Assembly (NCBI GenBank): GCA_905250025.1
Contig: CAJNOJ010000297.1
Location: 1 to 64,000 of the forward strand
Source: Adineta ricciae
Lineage: Eukaryota; Rotifera; Eurotatoria; Adinetida; Adinetidae
Direction: 5' to 3'
Length of the DNA: 64,000 bases
Shown here: positions 23,416 to 34,200 of the stretch, piece after piece
Layout: every line of letters starts with the position of its first letter
How positions within the stretch are numbered: the stretch's first letter is position 1
Program-made: the position numbers and the translations under genes
The notes under the pieces: generated by a model
The model's input: the letters and a program-made list of their open reading frames with translations, nothing else
Database searches by the model: none
Told to the model about the DNA's origin: nothing

Positions 23416-26400
23416 GGGTGTATTCAAAAATCATGTCGTCACTGACAGGAAGTTCTTTATCGAGCGAACAATAGAATTTCACTGACGTTGCTGTTTGTTG
23501 TTGAGCAGTAAGATAAAAGTTAATATTTCAGTAATCCAAGCTCTGCCAGTCGTACATTAATGTTGGTTAATAGCGAGAAAATGCCCATGAGAAGGATTGA
23601 AAATAGTGGGAACACGACGACACGAAATAGTATATGGAGTAAAGAAGAGATCTATTGAACAACGTTGCAACTATTCGGATCAATATGGTACCCATATAGA
23701 AGTGTGCAGCGGGACAAAATACCGATTCTCATGTTTGTTTACTTGTGATCATGATTGATGAATTTTTTTTGTCTTCCCACACCCTCACCCCTCAAGATTA
23801 ATCTATATCTCCAGAAAAAGTTAACAAGCGTTGAATGTGACTATCTCTATCGAGGACGTTTTTAGGTCTCATCGCAGACATATATTGTGTTTCGTTCACG
23901 CTGAAGAATACTTCATTCACTAGCAAAATGATCCCTTTTCACTTTTTTCTGTATCTCAACTACCGCTACTGTGACTTTTTTTGCCAGCATCAAAGGAAAA
24001 TGAATTTTGATTTGTGAAGGTTATATCCGTCAGTTGAATTGAACTCGACTAAAAGTGAAATATTCGTGCTGCAAGAATCGAATGTGTTCAGCTTATACTG
24101 TATGCATACCGACCGTCACGATCAATGTATTGCAAAGTGTGGAAATCGTGACTCTTATTTACCATATATCTGAAAGCATTGAAGTTGTTACCTTTAAAGG
24201 GACGACTACTTTTAGAGGAATCTACAACAATGACTTGACTTCGAGTAATCTCAGCGAAGTTGCTCTCGGCTTAGCTCCTCTACTGAATGAAACCAGTAGG
24301 TACTCATATCTCCTCCAATCCGTATATTGATACTGTTCATATTTCCGAACCAACTCTTAATCGTCTGCGACAAAAAACGACATCATCGTTACCAAAATCT
24401 GCTTTTTTTCGATGTTCCTAAAACATATTCAGTGATAGCTTATTGAATATACTAAAGAAACTAGATTAACTCGTGTGAGAGTTATGAGTCATAATTAACA
24501 GCGGAGCCCTCCTTTGTAAGTTCATGCGAAAATGTTCAAATGGTAAGGAAAAAATGAATATGTCAGTAAGAATGAGAGAAGAACAATAGTACCATAATTT
24601 ACGGCAGAAACAGAAAACTTAGTCTCTCGAATCAGAACAAATAGAAGGTGTGATGAGGTGTATATTGTAACGTTTAGCCTATGCCTCATGTGGAGTTCAA
24701 GCATACTCATCCTTGGAAACGTGCGAAATGAAGAAATCTGATCGAAAAGCAAAGCTAATTCAATTGGAATAATTCGTCCTATCTAGCCGAAGTGTTAATA
24801 ATGGGAATCTTGGGGGTTTTCATCTTCATGGTGTATTGTTTTATCCGTTTTGAATTTGGTGAGATAGTACGAATTACTTGAAACCAATCACAATGCAATC
24901 AGTCTGTTCACAGTGGAGGTAATGATTCACCGTTCATCATTTACACAAAGGTTAAACAAAACCAAATAATGATAGAAGAACTTCAGGAAATAGATTCATA
25001 AAATTGGATTTAGACTAGTTCTCTTGTGAGGACATACTAAAAAAATACTGTCTCAATACTTGCATATTTCTCGTTTGTGCTCTTTAGTTACTCAAGATGT
25101 TATATTTTACGTACCAGGGTTATTCGTGCTCTAATCCCTTTTATTTGTTCATCCTTTCTAGATTTTCTTACTTTTTCTAGTCCTCCTTTCTTTTTATACG
25201 CTCCATGCTTATTACTGGCAGTGCGTTTATACCCAAAATATTTGTGAAAATTTCCTGTATATATCTATTATATAGTACCATCCCAACCCTCTATAAAGTC
25301 ATGGGCGCTTTCGAGTGAAACGTCAATTCCATACTGCTTAAAGCGTAATAAAAAGAAACGACAACTATTCATAATATCGCGAGCGCATATTGTATTGGTG
25401 CTCTAACATGCCTATCGGTGAATGGATCCCCAACTTCGAGCTTGACGATGTGCAATTGCTAGCGGAATTTCCAGACACATTCTAATATTGATCATGAATT
25501 TCTTTCCTGCTTCTCTCCCGTCACGTTTCTTCTTTTCACAATATGTTCTTACCTGTAAAACAAAATAATTTTGATGCTTTAATCACGTGATGGTATGCCA
25601 ATGTTTCAGTAAATAGTTCATCTTTAGTTGTTGACTGTATTTATTTATTTATTATTGTTAACTTTTATCGAATTCTCGTTGCAATTTGTCATTACCTGTT
25701 GCTATTACGGTGCGGCTCTTAAAGTGCGATTTAGAGTGTTCGTATGATCATGGAAGTATATGTTTTCTTTCTTTTCTTAGCTCTAGTGTAACGAATCGTA
25801 TTCGACACTATATGTTCGATCCTCTCTTGGTATTTTCAGTAAGATAAATTTTTATTTTTCAAAAAGGGATGTTCCCATACATACGACGTTTATATTTCTT
25901 CTGTGGTGTTGTTGGTTTATTACTCGATTGAAACGCTCTAGTACACAAACATGTTTTTTTTCATTTCTTAGATGAAGCTGTTCATCAACTTAATCGTACT
26001 TTTCAACCTAAATACATTATGACCGATTGCGAAATGATTCTTATCAAGGTAGTCGCGTCGCGGGTAAATGTTTCTACAATATTTGTGGCTACTTGATATT
26101 ACTGCATTTTTATTATTTTCCGTTCGAAACGCCAACAAGCAGCATGTTATTTTCTTGTCTTCCAATGTTTACATCGCCAAAAACATTCCAGGAGATCTCG
26201 AACTCCTCTTTGAACTCTTCGACGGTTTGTGGATGAAACAAGCTCCATTCCGTCTTTGGAATGTATGGATCGCTACATCTTTACTTGTTTATGGCATCTT
26301 TGACATTTCTCCATAATCTTTCACAGCGGATTCAACGAAAGAATTGAGAAAACATCAAAACATTTATCGATATCGTGAGGAAAGAAGAAATTCATTTTAA

Positions 26401-27118
26401 ACAGCAGTTGGTTCATGCTAATTCGTGAAAGCTGAAGTAGACCTCACGTGAAACTTGTGCGATGCAAAGAGAAGTTCGGTCAATTGAGAAAAGATTATGG
26501 TGAAAACCAATTCCACTGATTGAATACCATCTTCCATTGTCTTTATTAGTTGGCCGGAAGTCAAAATAGTCTCGGGGGTACACAATGATGTAACAATTGG
26601 ACTACCTGACTTAAAAATAAAATTTTGATCGATCCAAGTCTCATATGTTTTCAAATCGGCATGAGTAAAGAAAAAACAACGAATATAAAAAATCGTGATA
26701 ACTGAACGAAGAGACTATGATATCAAGAAGAACGAAATCAACCGAGCGATTGTCACACTGGAAATACTACGCTGACAACAGAAGAGGCTTTCCCAAAAAT
26801 ATAGATCTTTTCAAGATGTTCTTCAGACTAAATAGAGCTTTTGAACGATTTCGTAGTTTGCAACGAATTCTAAACTTTTTAATAGTGCTAAACTTAACAG
26901 TTCGACTCAAGCATTCGTTCAACTATTCTTCAAATATGCCATTCACGACGCCAGCTCCACCACAATAGACACAGCAATAGTTCAACGACATTAGCTACAA
27001 AGGACTACTTGGGCTTATGAATATTTAGAAGTGCAAGCTACTCAGCCACCCTTGCTCTCCATCGACCCCAACCCTCAGTGATTGGCCAGCGATCACGTTC
27101 TTTCTGAACAATCCGAAA
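23416..27118. mobile_element. 3.7 kb insertion inside the first NRPS adenylation domain, MULE-like remnants
   Basis: The NRPS reading frame stops making sense after …FSVVPTMMTA (27119) and resumes with LFQHLVETNQ at 23415. Joining 27119 to 23415 gives an exon of 261+70 = 331 bp, exactly the length of the homologous exons in modules 2 and 3 (331 bp each). The insert therefore seems bounded here with no loss of gene sequence. There is no GT…AG at the boundaries, so it is not an intron. The interior is decayed; near 25975-26060 (+) it reads HQLNRTFQPKYIMTDCE, which resembles the 'PKxIMTDfE' core of Mutator-type (MULE) transposases. No clean terminal repeats or target duplication could be seen. 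Confidence 0.75.
25960..26410 (+). pseudogene. Relic of a MULE-type transposase
   Basis: In one frame 25970-26060 gives …EAVHQLNRTFQPKYIMTDCEMI-like sequence, the acidic 'TDxE' catalytic region of MULE transposases. Downstream, in other frames, a piece ending RKHQNIYRYREERRNSF resembles the C-terminal helical part of that family. Frames are broken between them and no start or complete domain exists. This is recognition by motif only. Confidence 0.45.
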
Positions 27119-30100
27119 AGCTGTCATCATCGTGGGAACAACGGAGAAGAACGTGACATTGTGTTCGTGTAATGTCTTTGACAAATATTTGAAGTCCATA
27201 TAACCATGAGGCCGTAAAAGCACGAGTGTCGCACCTAACATCATTGTGCCTAAACATTCTTTCACATGAACATCAAATGAACATTGTGCCATTTGAACTA
27301 CCACGTCGCGGCTCGTAATTATATTTAACTGTTTGAAAGAGGTCATGCATGATGAAAAATTCTTATGCGAAATTTGTACCTAGACAAGAGGTAATTGGTT
27401 GCTATTGACTAAAATATGTTGAGAATGTGTCCTTACCGCTTTCGGTATTCCTGTTGAGCCACTGGTGAATACAACACTAAACAAAAGAGTAAAGCAAAGT
27501 GAAAGATTATAGATGAGATCATACTAGACAAGATCATCAAAAGAAACACTGCGATGGTGATCAGTAACATCAGTGACGTTGATGTCATCAAGAAGACAAT
27601 GTTGAATATTGATAACATTTGAATGATTGAGAAAATGATTTTGTGTCGATGAATGAACAAGAATAAGTGATGATTTTGTTTGAGTAACTAATGTTGATAA
27701 ACGAGCAGGTGGATCTTCTGGTGATAAAGCACAATAACATCGACCTGAACTGATGATTGCTAATTCACCAATAATCATTTCAATACTACGTTCAACACAT
27801 TGACAAACAATTTCATTCACATGTTTTCGTTCGCCCATACGATGAACTAATTGATCAACTTTATAGAAGAGTTCTGCATAAGTCAATGATTGTTCTTCGA
27901 GACAAATCGAAATCTTTTGAGGATGAAGAAATGTTTGATGAACGAATTCCTCGTGTACTTGATCTAATTGATGAAAAGACATTGAACTTGTTTGATTAAT
28001 TGATTGAATCTGTTGAAGATCATCCGATAATAATAACGAAACTTCGACGATGGGTTGTTCAATCAAATCAAATGTAGAAAATAAGAAAAGTTGTTGAAGA
28101 AGATGATGAAATCGTTGTCCAATCAAATCGATTGTTAATCGATCAAATAAATCCAACGATGCATCGATTTCACATGAAAATTGTTGATTTATTGGATTGT
28201 GAAGAATTCGTAATGAAAAATCGAATTTACTCACGATTTCGTCTTTTCCAACATGAAGTGAATAAGGCACAAGTGATAATTTCACTTCATCAATACACAG
28301 ACTCGATCTGTTCTCAAGAATTTCATATTCAAATGATGTATCGAGAAAAGATTCAGATCTGATTTCATTGTTGAAATGTTGAGAAAGAATTCGTTGCAAA
28401 GGAAAATGTGACATTTCCATTGCACTTCGTGTCATTTGTTTCACTTGTTGAATTAAATGAGAAAAAGATTTGGATGAATTGAAATCTCTTAAACGTAATG
28501 GAATTGCATTGACAAACATTCCAATTAATGATTTCAATTCATTTTTATATCTTCCTCGAACATTCATTCCAATACAAAGATCTTCTTCTCCATTTGTTAA
28601 TTTAAATAAGAAAAGAAAATAACATGTCAATGACACTTCTTCAAGTGTCACATCATTGTCGAGACTATAAGAGAGAAATTCTTGTGAAAGATCTTCATTG
28701 AAATCAAATGAAATTGATGTTCCACGTCCTGTTCTTTGTTGTTCATTCGAAATACGATAACGATCAAATGGTAATGGAAGTGATCGATTCAAATCATAAT
28801 CACGTAGAGTTTCGATCCAATAATTCTTCGCCATTGTCATTGACATTTCTCGTTCGATCATCGAATCTAAACAGAAAATATCGATCAAACAATCAACAAT
28901 CAATCATATTCAACTTACAATCGAGATATCGTAATTGTTTTTCATCATCATAATGTAAATAACCATTGGTATATGCATCATTGAGATCATCATAGAAGAT
29001 GTGCATTGATGGGAAATCAAACAAAGCGTGATGAAAATTAAAGATGATCGAATCACCTCTTTCAATCTGATCTTTTTTCGAATTTTGATAAAGAATATGG
29101 AGACGAGAAACAAGTCCTTTTTCAAGATCAAAATGACAAGAATTGCCTCGTTCATCGTGCAGAATTCTCATCAAATCTTGACGGTGAATGTCAGTTGATT
29201 CGGTAAAAGAAAACAAATCTTGATCATCTTTCAAATGACGAATGTGTTGCATTAGTTGTTGATGATCATTGTCGAAGATCAGAGCAGTGCGTAAACTTTC
29301 ATGTTTCATTATCACCAACTGAAATGCGCGTTTTAGTCGTTCAACTGTCAACGAACCTCTTTCAATATGGAACACAAATGGCATATTATTGATAGCCAAA
29401 TTGTTCTCTTCGGACCAGATACGAGCTTGAGCAAATGAGGCAGGTCCTGTGAACAAGAGACGATGAGGATTTGATAGTTATTTGGAGAAAAAATTTCGAT
29501 TCTATATACCTTCATTGATATTGGGTAGTCTTTTGAAGACAGTAGATTGTAGTTCATTGCGTTCTGAGGGAAGAAGAAGAGACAATTGATTAATCGGTGT
29601 TTTGCTAAGATCATATTTTTGGTCAATAAACAATTGGCGAAGCAAGGATTGAAAGCGCTCAGTCATTTGTTTAACAATTGTTTCATCAGAGAAGAGATCA
29701 GCTGAGCATTCGAGAAAGCATTCAGTGACTTGTGCGTGATGGCCGTGTGATACTGCCAATGTCATATCGAAGAGAGCGATACCGTTCCCATGAGATCGAT
29801 CTCGATCATAGTAAATGTCGAATACAGTACCGTTTTTATTGTTGGTAGGAATCTCTGCCGTAGTGTTGTACGTCGTAGAAGTCAAAAGTGATTCGTAATG
29901 AAAGAATGTTTCAGGCATAGGATATCTTTCATTTGCTTGGACACCGAGAATTTGTTGATAAGGCAAATGGGCATCAGAAAGGATGGCCAAGCACAGATGT
30001 TGTACCTGTATCACCAACTTTTCAAATGAATCATGTGGATCCATATTGATTCGATAGGGTATCGTATTTGCAAACATTCCGATCATGGATTTCATTTCAG

Positions 30101-31046
30101 ACAACGGTCGATTATTGTAGGTAGCGGCTACACATAGATCTTGTATTGCACCCAGTTTGAAAAGGAACACGTAATAACAAGCGAGATATAGTTGAAACAT
30201 AGAAATATTATGAGATGCAGCAAATGCCATCTGTGCTTGTACTAAGTCATTCTCCAAATTAAATGCTATGGAATAACCGCGACCGGAACGGATACTCTTT
30301 GTAGTCTGTGCAGTATCGATCGGTTGTATTGATGTTTTAGTCCAGTCATAGCCTTTAAGTAATGAGGCCCAGAATTTTCGTGCTCGTTCAGCTTCGGTTG
30401 ATTTCAAGAAAGATTGTTCATATAAAGTAAAATCGATATATTGTGGTGCTTTTTGTAAAGACTGTACATATTTGAATTGACCACATGCTTCAGCAAAGGC
30501 TAATGTAAACAATCGAAGTGAACTATTATCGAAAGCAATATGATGAATAGTGAAGAGAAGAAGGTCTCCCATATGAAGATTTTCCAAATCACAATCGTTA
30601 TTTATTTGTATCAAGTGGCACCGCACTACTTTGCCTTGTTCAACATCAAAATAATTGGTGACTATTTCAGTCGTCAGTATGTCATCAAGTTGTTCAGAAG
30701 AGGAAATGTTTTGAGTACGCTCAAATGAATAAATATTGCGTGAAAGTGGTTGTATTTCCTGTTCGAGTTGATTCGTTTCCTTATTGAAACGAACAGCTGT
30801 TCGAAGAACTTTGTGTTTTTCGAGCACTGAAAGTAGTGCAAATTGGACGTGTTCCACAGGTAGGATGCCACATTTAATTCTCAATGGTAAAAGAATATTG
30901 TACATTGCCGGCGAAGAAGACAAATGATCAAAGTAGAGCTTCTCATGGAGCCAAATACGTTGTTGGGCATATGAAGCTGTAGCGTTCGATCGGCCGGAAA
31001 CTTTTAATGTTGAAGATGAAGGTCGTCGATATGAAGTTAAGTCCAT
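27119..31046 (-). CDS. Nonribosomal peptide synthetase, 5' part: starter C - C - A (first half)
   Basis: Start ATG at 31046 (MDLTSYRRPSSS). Exons 29510-31046, 28919-29446, 27525-28866, 27437-27476, 27119-27379. Two condensation domains stand in tandem with no A or carrier between them: the first has HHIAFDNS, the second HHALFDFP. A C domain at the very N-terminus of an NRPS usually takes an acyl group from a partner protein, here most simply the PKS carrier domain encoded just upstream. The A domain begins at VHEEFVHQTFLHPQK, with YVVFTSGSTGIPKA across an intron and CSFDVHVKE as the A4 core, and is cut by the insertion at 27118. Joined to the 3' part, the whole frame would be 13,290 bp (4429 residues) with no stop. 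As it stands in this assembly the gene is disrupted. Confidence 0.9.
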
Positions 31047-31290
31047 CGTGACTATGGAACATATAAGTTTGAAAAATTCGTAAATTAGAAAGTATCTAAA
31101 AAAGAAAAGAAACTTGAAACTTAAAGAATGAAGAACAAGAAAGTGAAGAAAACGAAAAATTTAAAAGCATAATGTGCAGAAGAATAAAAAAGCACAATAT
31201 CGGTTCGAACAAAAACACTACGATACGCCTGATGAATATACACCAGTATATCGTCGTATAAAAGTTCATCCCCGAATTGTTCGAAAACAG
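31047..31290 (-). promoter_or_regulatory. PKS-NRPS intercistronic region with candidate trans-splice acceptor
   Basis: 244 bp between the PKS stop and the NRPS ATG on the same strand. On the coding strand a strong pyrimidine tract plus AG (tttcttttcttttttag) ends about 53 nt before the ATG with no upstream exon to pair with it. This is what a spliced-leader acceptor looks like. Rotifers are known to trans-splice. Function inferred only. Confidence 0.45.
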
Positions 31291-34200
31291 TCATTTCGCG
31301 AGCAGTTCAATGGTCGAGTCGACTGAATGTCGTTTGAGTTGTTTGTTCATTTCAAGAGCGAACATTTCCTCTTCTTCATCACCAGCTGTTGCTACCAATG
31401 TATAAGGTCCATATGGTTGAATCCGACGCATTTGAGATACCATCGTATTGGCCATATTTTTCATATCTTTCGTCAACGATGTTTCCGGTGTGTTAATAGT
31501 GTAAATGGCCACTGGTGATAGACTATCCTTATTTCCGGATAGTTTCCTTAGCAATGTGTCGGAAGGCGCGTTTGATGAGGTACAAAATATAATGGGACAT
31601 TCCGAATCAGTTGGACGTTGTATACATACAATATTCTCTATACCAGTGTAAGTTAAATTCTTTGATGAATCGATATCATTATCTGTAACCGAATCGATCG
31701 ATAGCTCCGATTCATCGTCAGTTGCTTGAGTGTCACTATGCTTTTCTGCATGGAGTTTTTTATGCACTTGTTCTGCAATAATTTGTATTGAAATTCCTTG
31801 CAGAAGATCAGCTAACGGAATAAAAACATTCGTCTCTTGTCCTAACCAATTGTAAAGTGAGACGGCAGCTAATGAATCCATACCTTGACTAACAAGTGAA
31901 CGATCTACAGAGATCTGTTCACTAGTACTTGCACCTAAGAGCCGCGAAACGGTTGTTTGTATTCGTTCGACAAGAGTTTCTAAACAATCATAACTGGAAT
32001 CGGATGGATTGATATGATCTGATGAATTTGCGGAGGTAACTGAGTCATTTGCAAGTTTATTTTGCTCTATGACGATTTCCCGTAATTGATGTGTCACCAA
32101 TTTCTCTCGATTCTCATACAATTGTTTCCAATTGGCAGCAAAAATTATTGGACATGGACAATTCTTTTGATTAACATGAAATTGATCGATCAATTCAAAT
32201 ACACCAACTGTTGGTACCAGTTCAAAACCGGATGTACGTTGTAAACTCGTCAATACTTCTCGATGACGATGAAACATACCAGCACCACTCACTGCAGGCA
32301 AACTAACTGAGAGTGCAGGTAAATGGAGTTGTTCAGCACGATAGTGAGCAAGAATATCAAGAAATTGATTGCCGGCATTATAACCAGCGGATGCTAAATC
32401 GATCATGTGATTACGAATTGACGAGAAAAGTACAAAGAAGTGAAGTGAAGGAGCAGCAAGTTTAGACGCTTGATGAAGATTCCAAGCACCGCGAGCTTTT
32501 GGTCCTAAGACACGCGTGAAATTTTCTGCAGATAATTTAGCTAAACTTCGATCTTCTTGCACTACGGCACTGTGAATAATACCACGGACAGGATAAGATG
32601 TTTGACTAAGTTTTTCGATTAAATTGTAGACATCTTCATATTTGGTCACGTCGATTTGAACCACATCAATATGAGCACCGTAATTCTTTGCAGCTTGTTG
32701 TAATCGTTGCCATTCGTCGTATTCAGGGTTGCTTACTTGTTCAATATGAGCGAGTGGCCGGCGACTCATGAGTGTTAAACGTTTAACACCGCGTTTTTCT
32801 ATCATCCATCGAGACATCGTCAGGCCGAGACCACCGCAGCCACCGGATATTAGAATCGTACCTTGATGGCAAACTTCGTATGGAAACATTAAATCTTTTT
32901 CTATGATAAAAAGAAGAAAAGAGAATTATTATCAACAAGGAACAAATCAAAAGACTGAATCCTACCTTCCGTTGATGATGCAAGTTTTTGGCAGTTTAAT
33001 TGTAATGATTGTTGTGAATTAGCAAGACGAAGAACACATTTACCACTCATTCGACCACTGTTACATTGTTTGAAGACATTAATGACATTGGATGGTTCAT
33101 AAACTTTTGTTGGTTCAATTGGTTTAAAAATGCCTTTGATAGTCAAGTCCAAGAGTTCTTCAATTAACCGTCCAAAGATGTCAAGACGATGAACATAGAG
33201 TGAAGTAATATCAATAACATGAAAACTGCAATCATCACGTAAATCGAACATAGACAAATGCTTCTTGTCAAATATGTCTCGTTTTCCCCATTCAATAAAA
33301 TGACCTTGTGATTTAAGTAATTTGATTGATTCTTGAAGAAGAGAGCCCGACAGAGAATTCACAATAATATCTACTCCATTTGGTAGTAATTCACGTACTC
33401 CTTTAACGAACGAAAGATCTCGACTATTGAATACATGTTCGATGCCGTAATGTTCACGGAGAAATTCTCGTTTCTCTTCAGTACCTGCAGTAGCCAAAAT
33501 GCGCGCGCCAATCGCCTGACAATATTGTATACACGCTTGACCAGCACCACCAGTTGCTGCATGTATAAGTACAGTTTGACCAGGTTGTAAGTTTGCACGA
33601 TATTTTAATGAGTAGAGTACAGTCATACAAGCGTTGGGCAATCCTGCTAATTGTTCATCAGTAAAATGATTGCATTCACTTGGAATGCGAACATATTCGC
33701 CGAGACTCAAATGTACGTGCGAATGAAAGACTCCCGGCGCCATGCCTAGAACACGATCACCAACTTGAACATTTGCGTTTGGATGTGTGCGTACAACTGT
33801 GCCCAGAAAATCAATACCAGGTTCGGTATCACGATCTACCTTCGGTTGAGCATTGTCTGTTTGAGCAAATGGACGCACGTATGGATAGCGACCACTCGAT
33901 TTAAGCACATCTCGAAAGTTAACACCAACGCAATGAATACGAACTTCGACTTTATCAGCAGGTAGTCGATCTTTCTTTGCCTCAGGTACCCAGGCTAAAT
34001 CATCGAGAAAACGAGATGAAGAGACTTGTAGGCGAAATGGTTGCCGATCAGCATCTTTAAATGGGATAATTGTTGTTGATTCGTCTTTTGATGTTTCGTT
34101 TCTATTCTGTTCATTTTGTAGCATTTCATAGTGCCATTGCATTCGATGAATTGTATCGCTTTGTGTATCGTGACGAAGAACAATTTCATCGAGATCATTC

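Noticed and set aside
26027..26316. Overlapping plus-strand frames as real small genes
   Set aside because: They are pieces of the decayed transposase region in shifted frames, without start or domain integrity.
23416..27118. The 3.7 kb segment as a large intron
   Set aside because: No GT at 27118 or AG at 23416 on the coding strand, the nearest acceptor would lead into an in-frame stop, and all other introns are about 45-65 bp.
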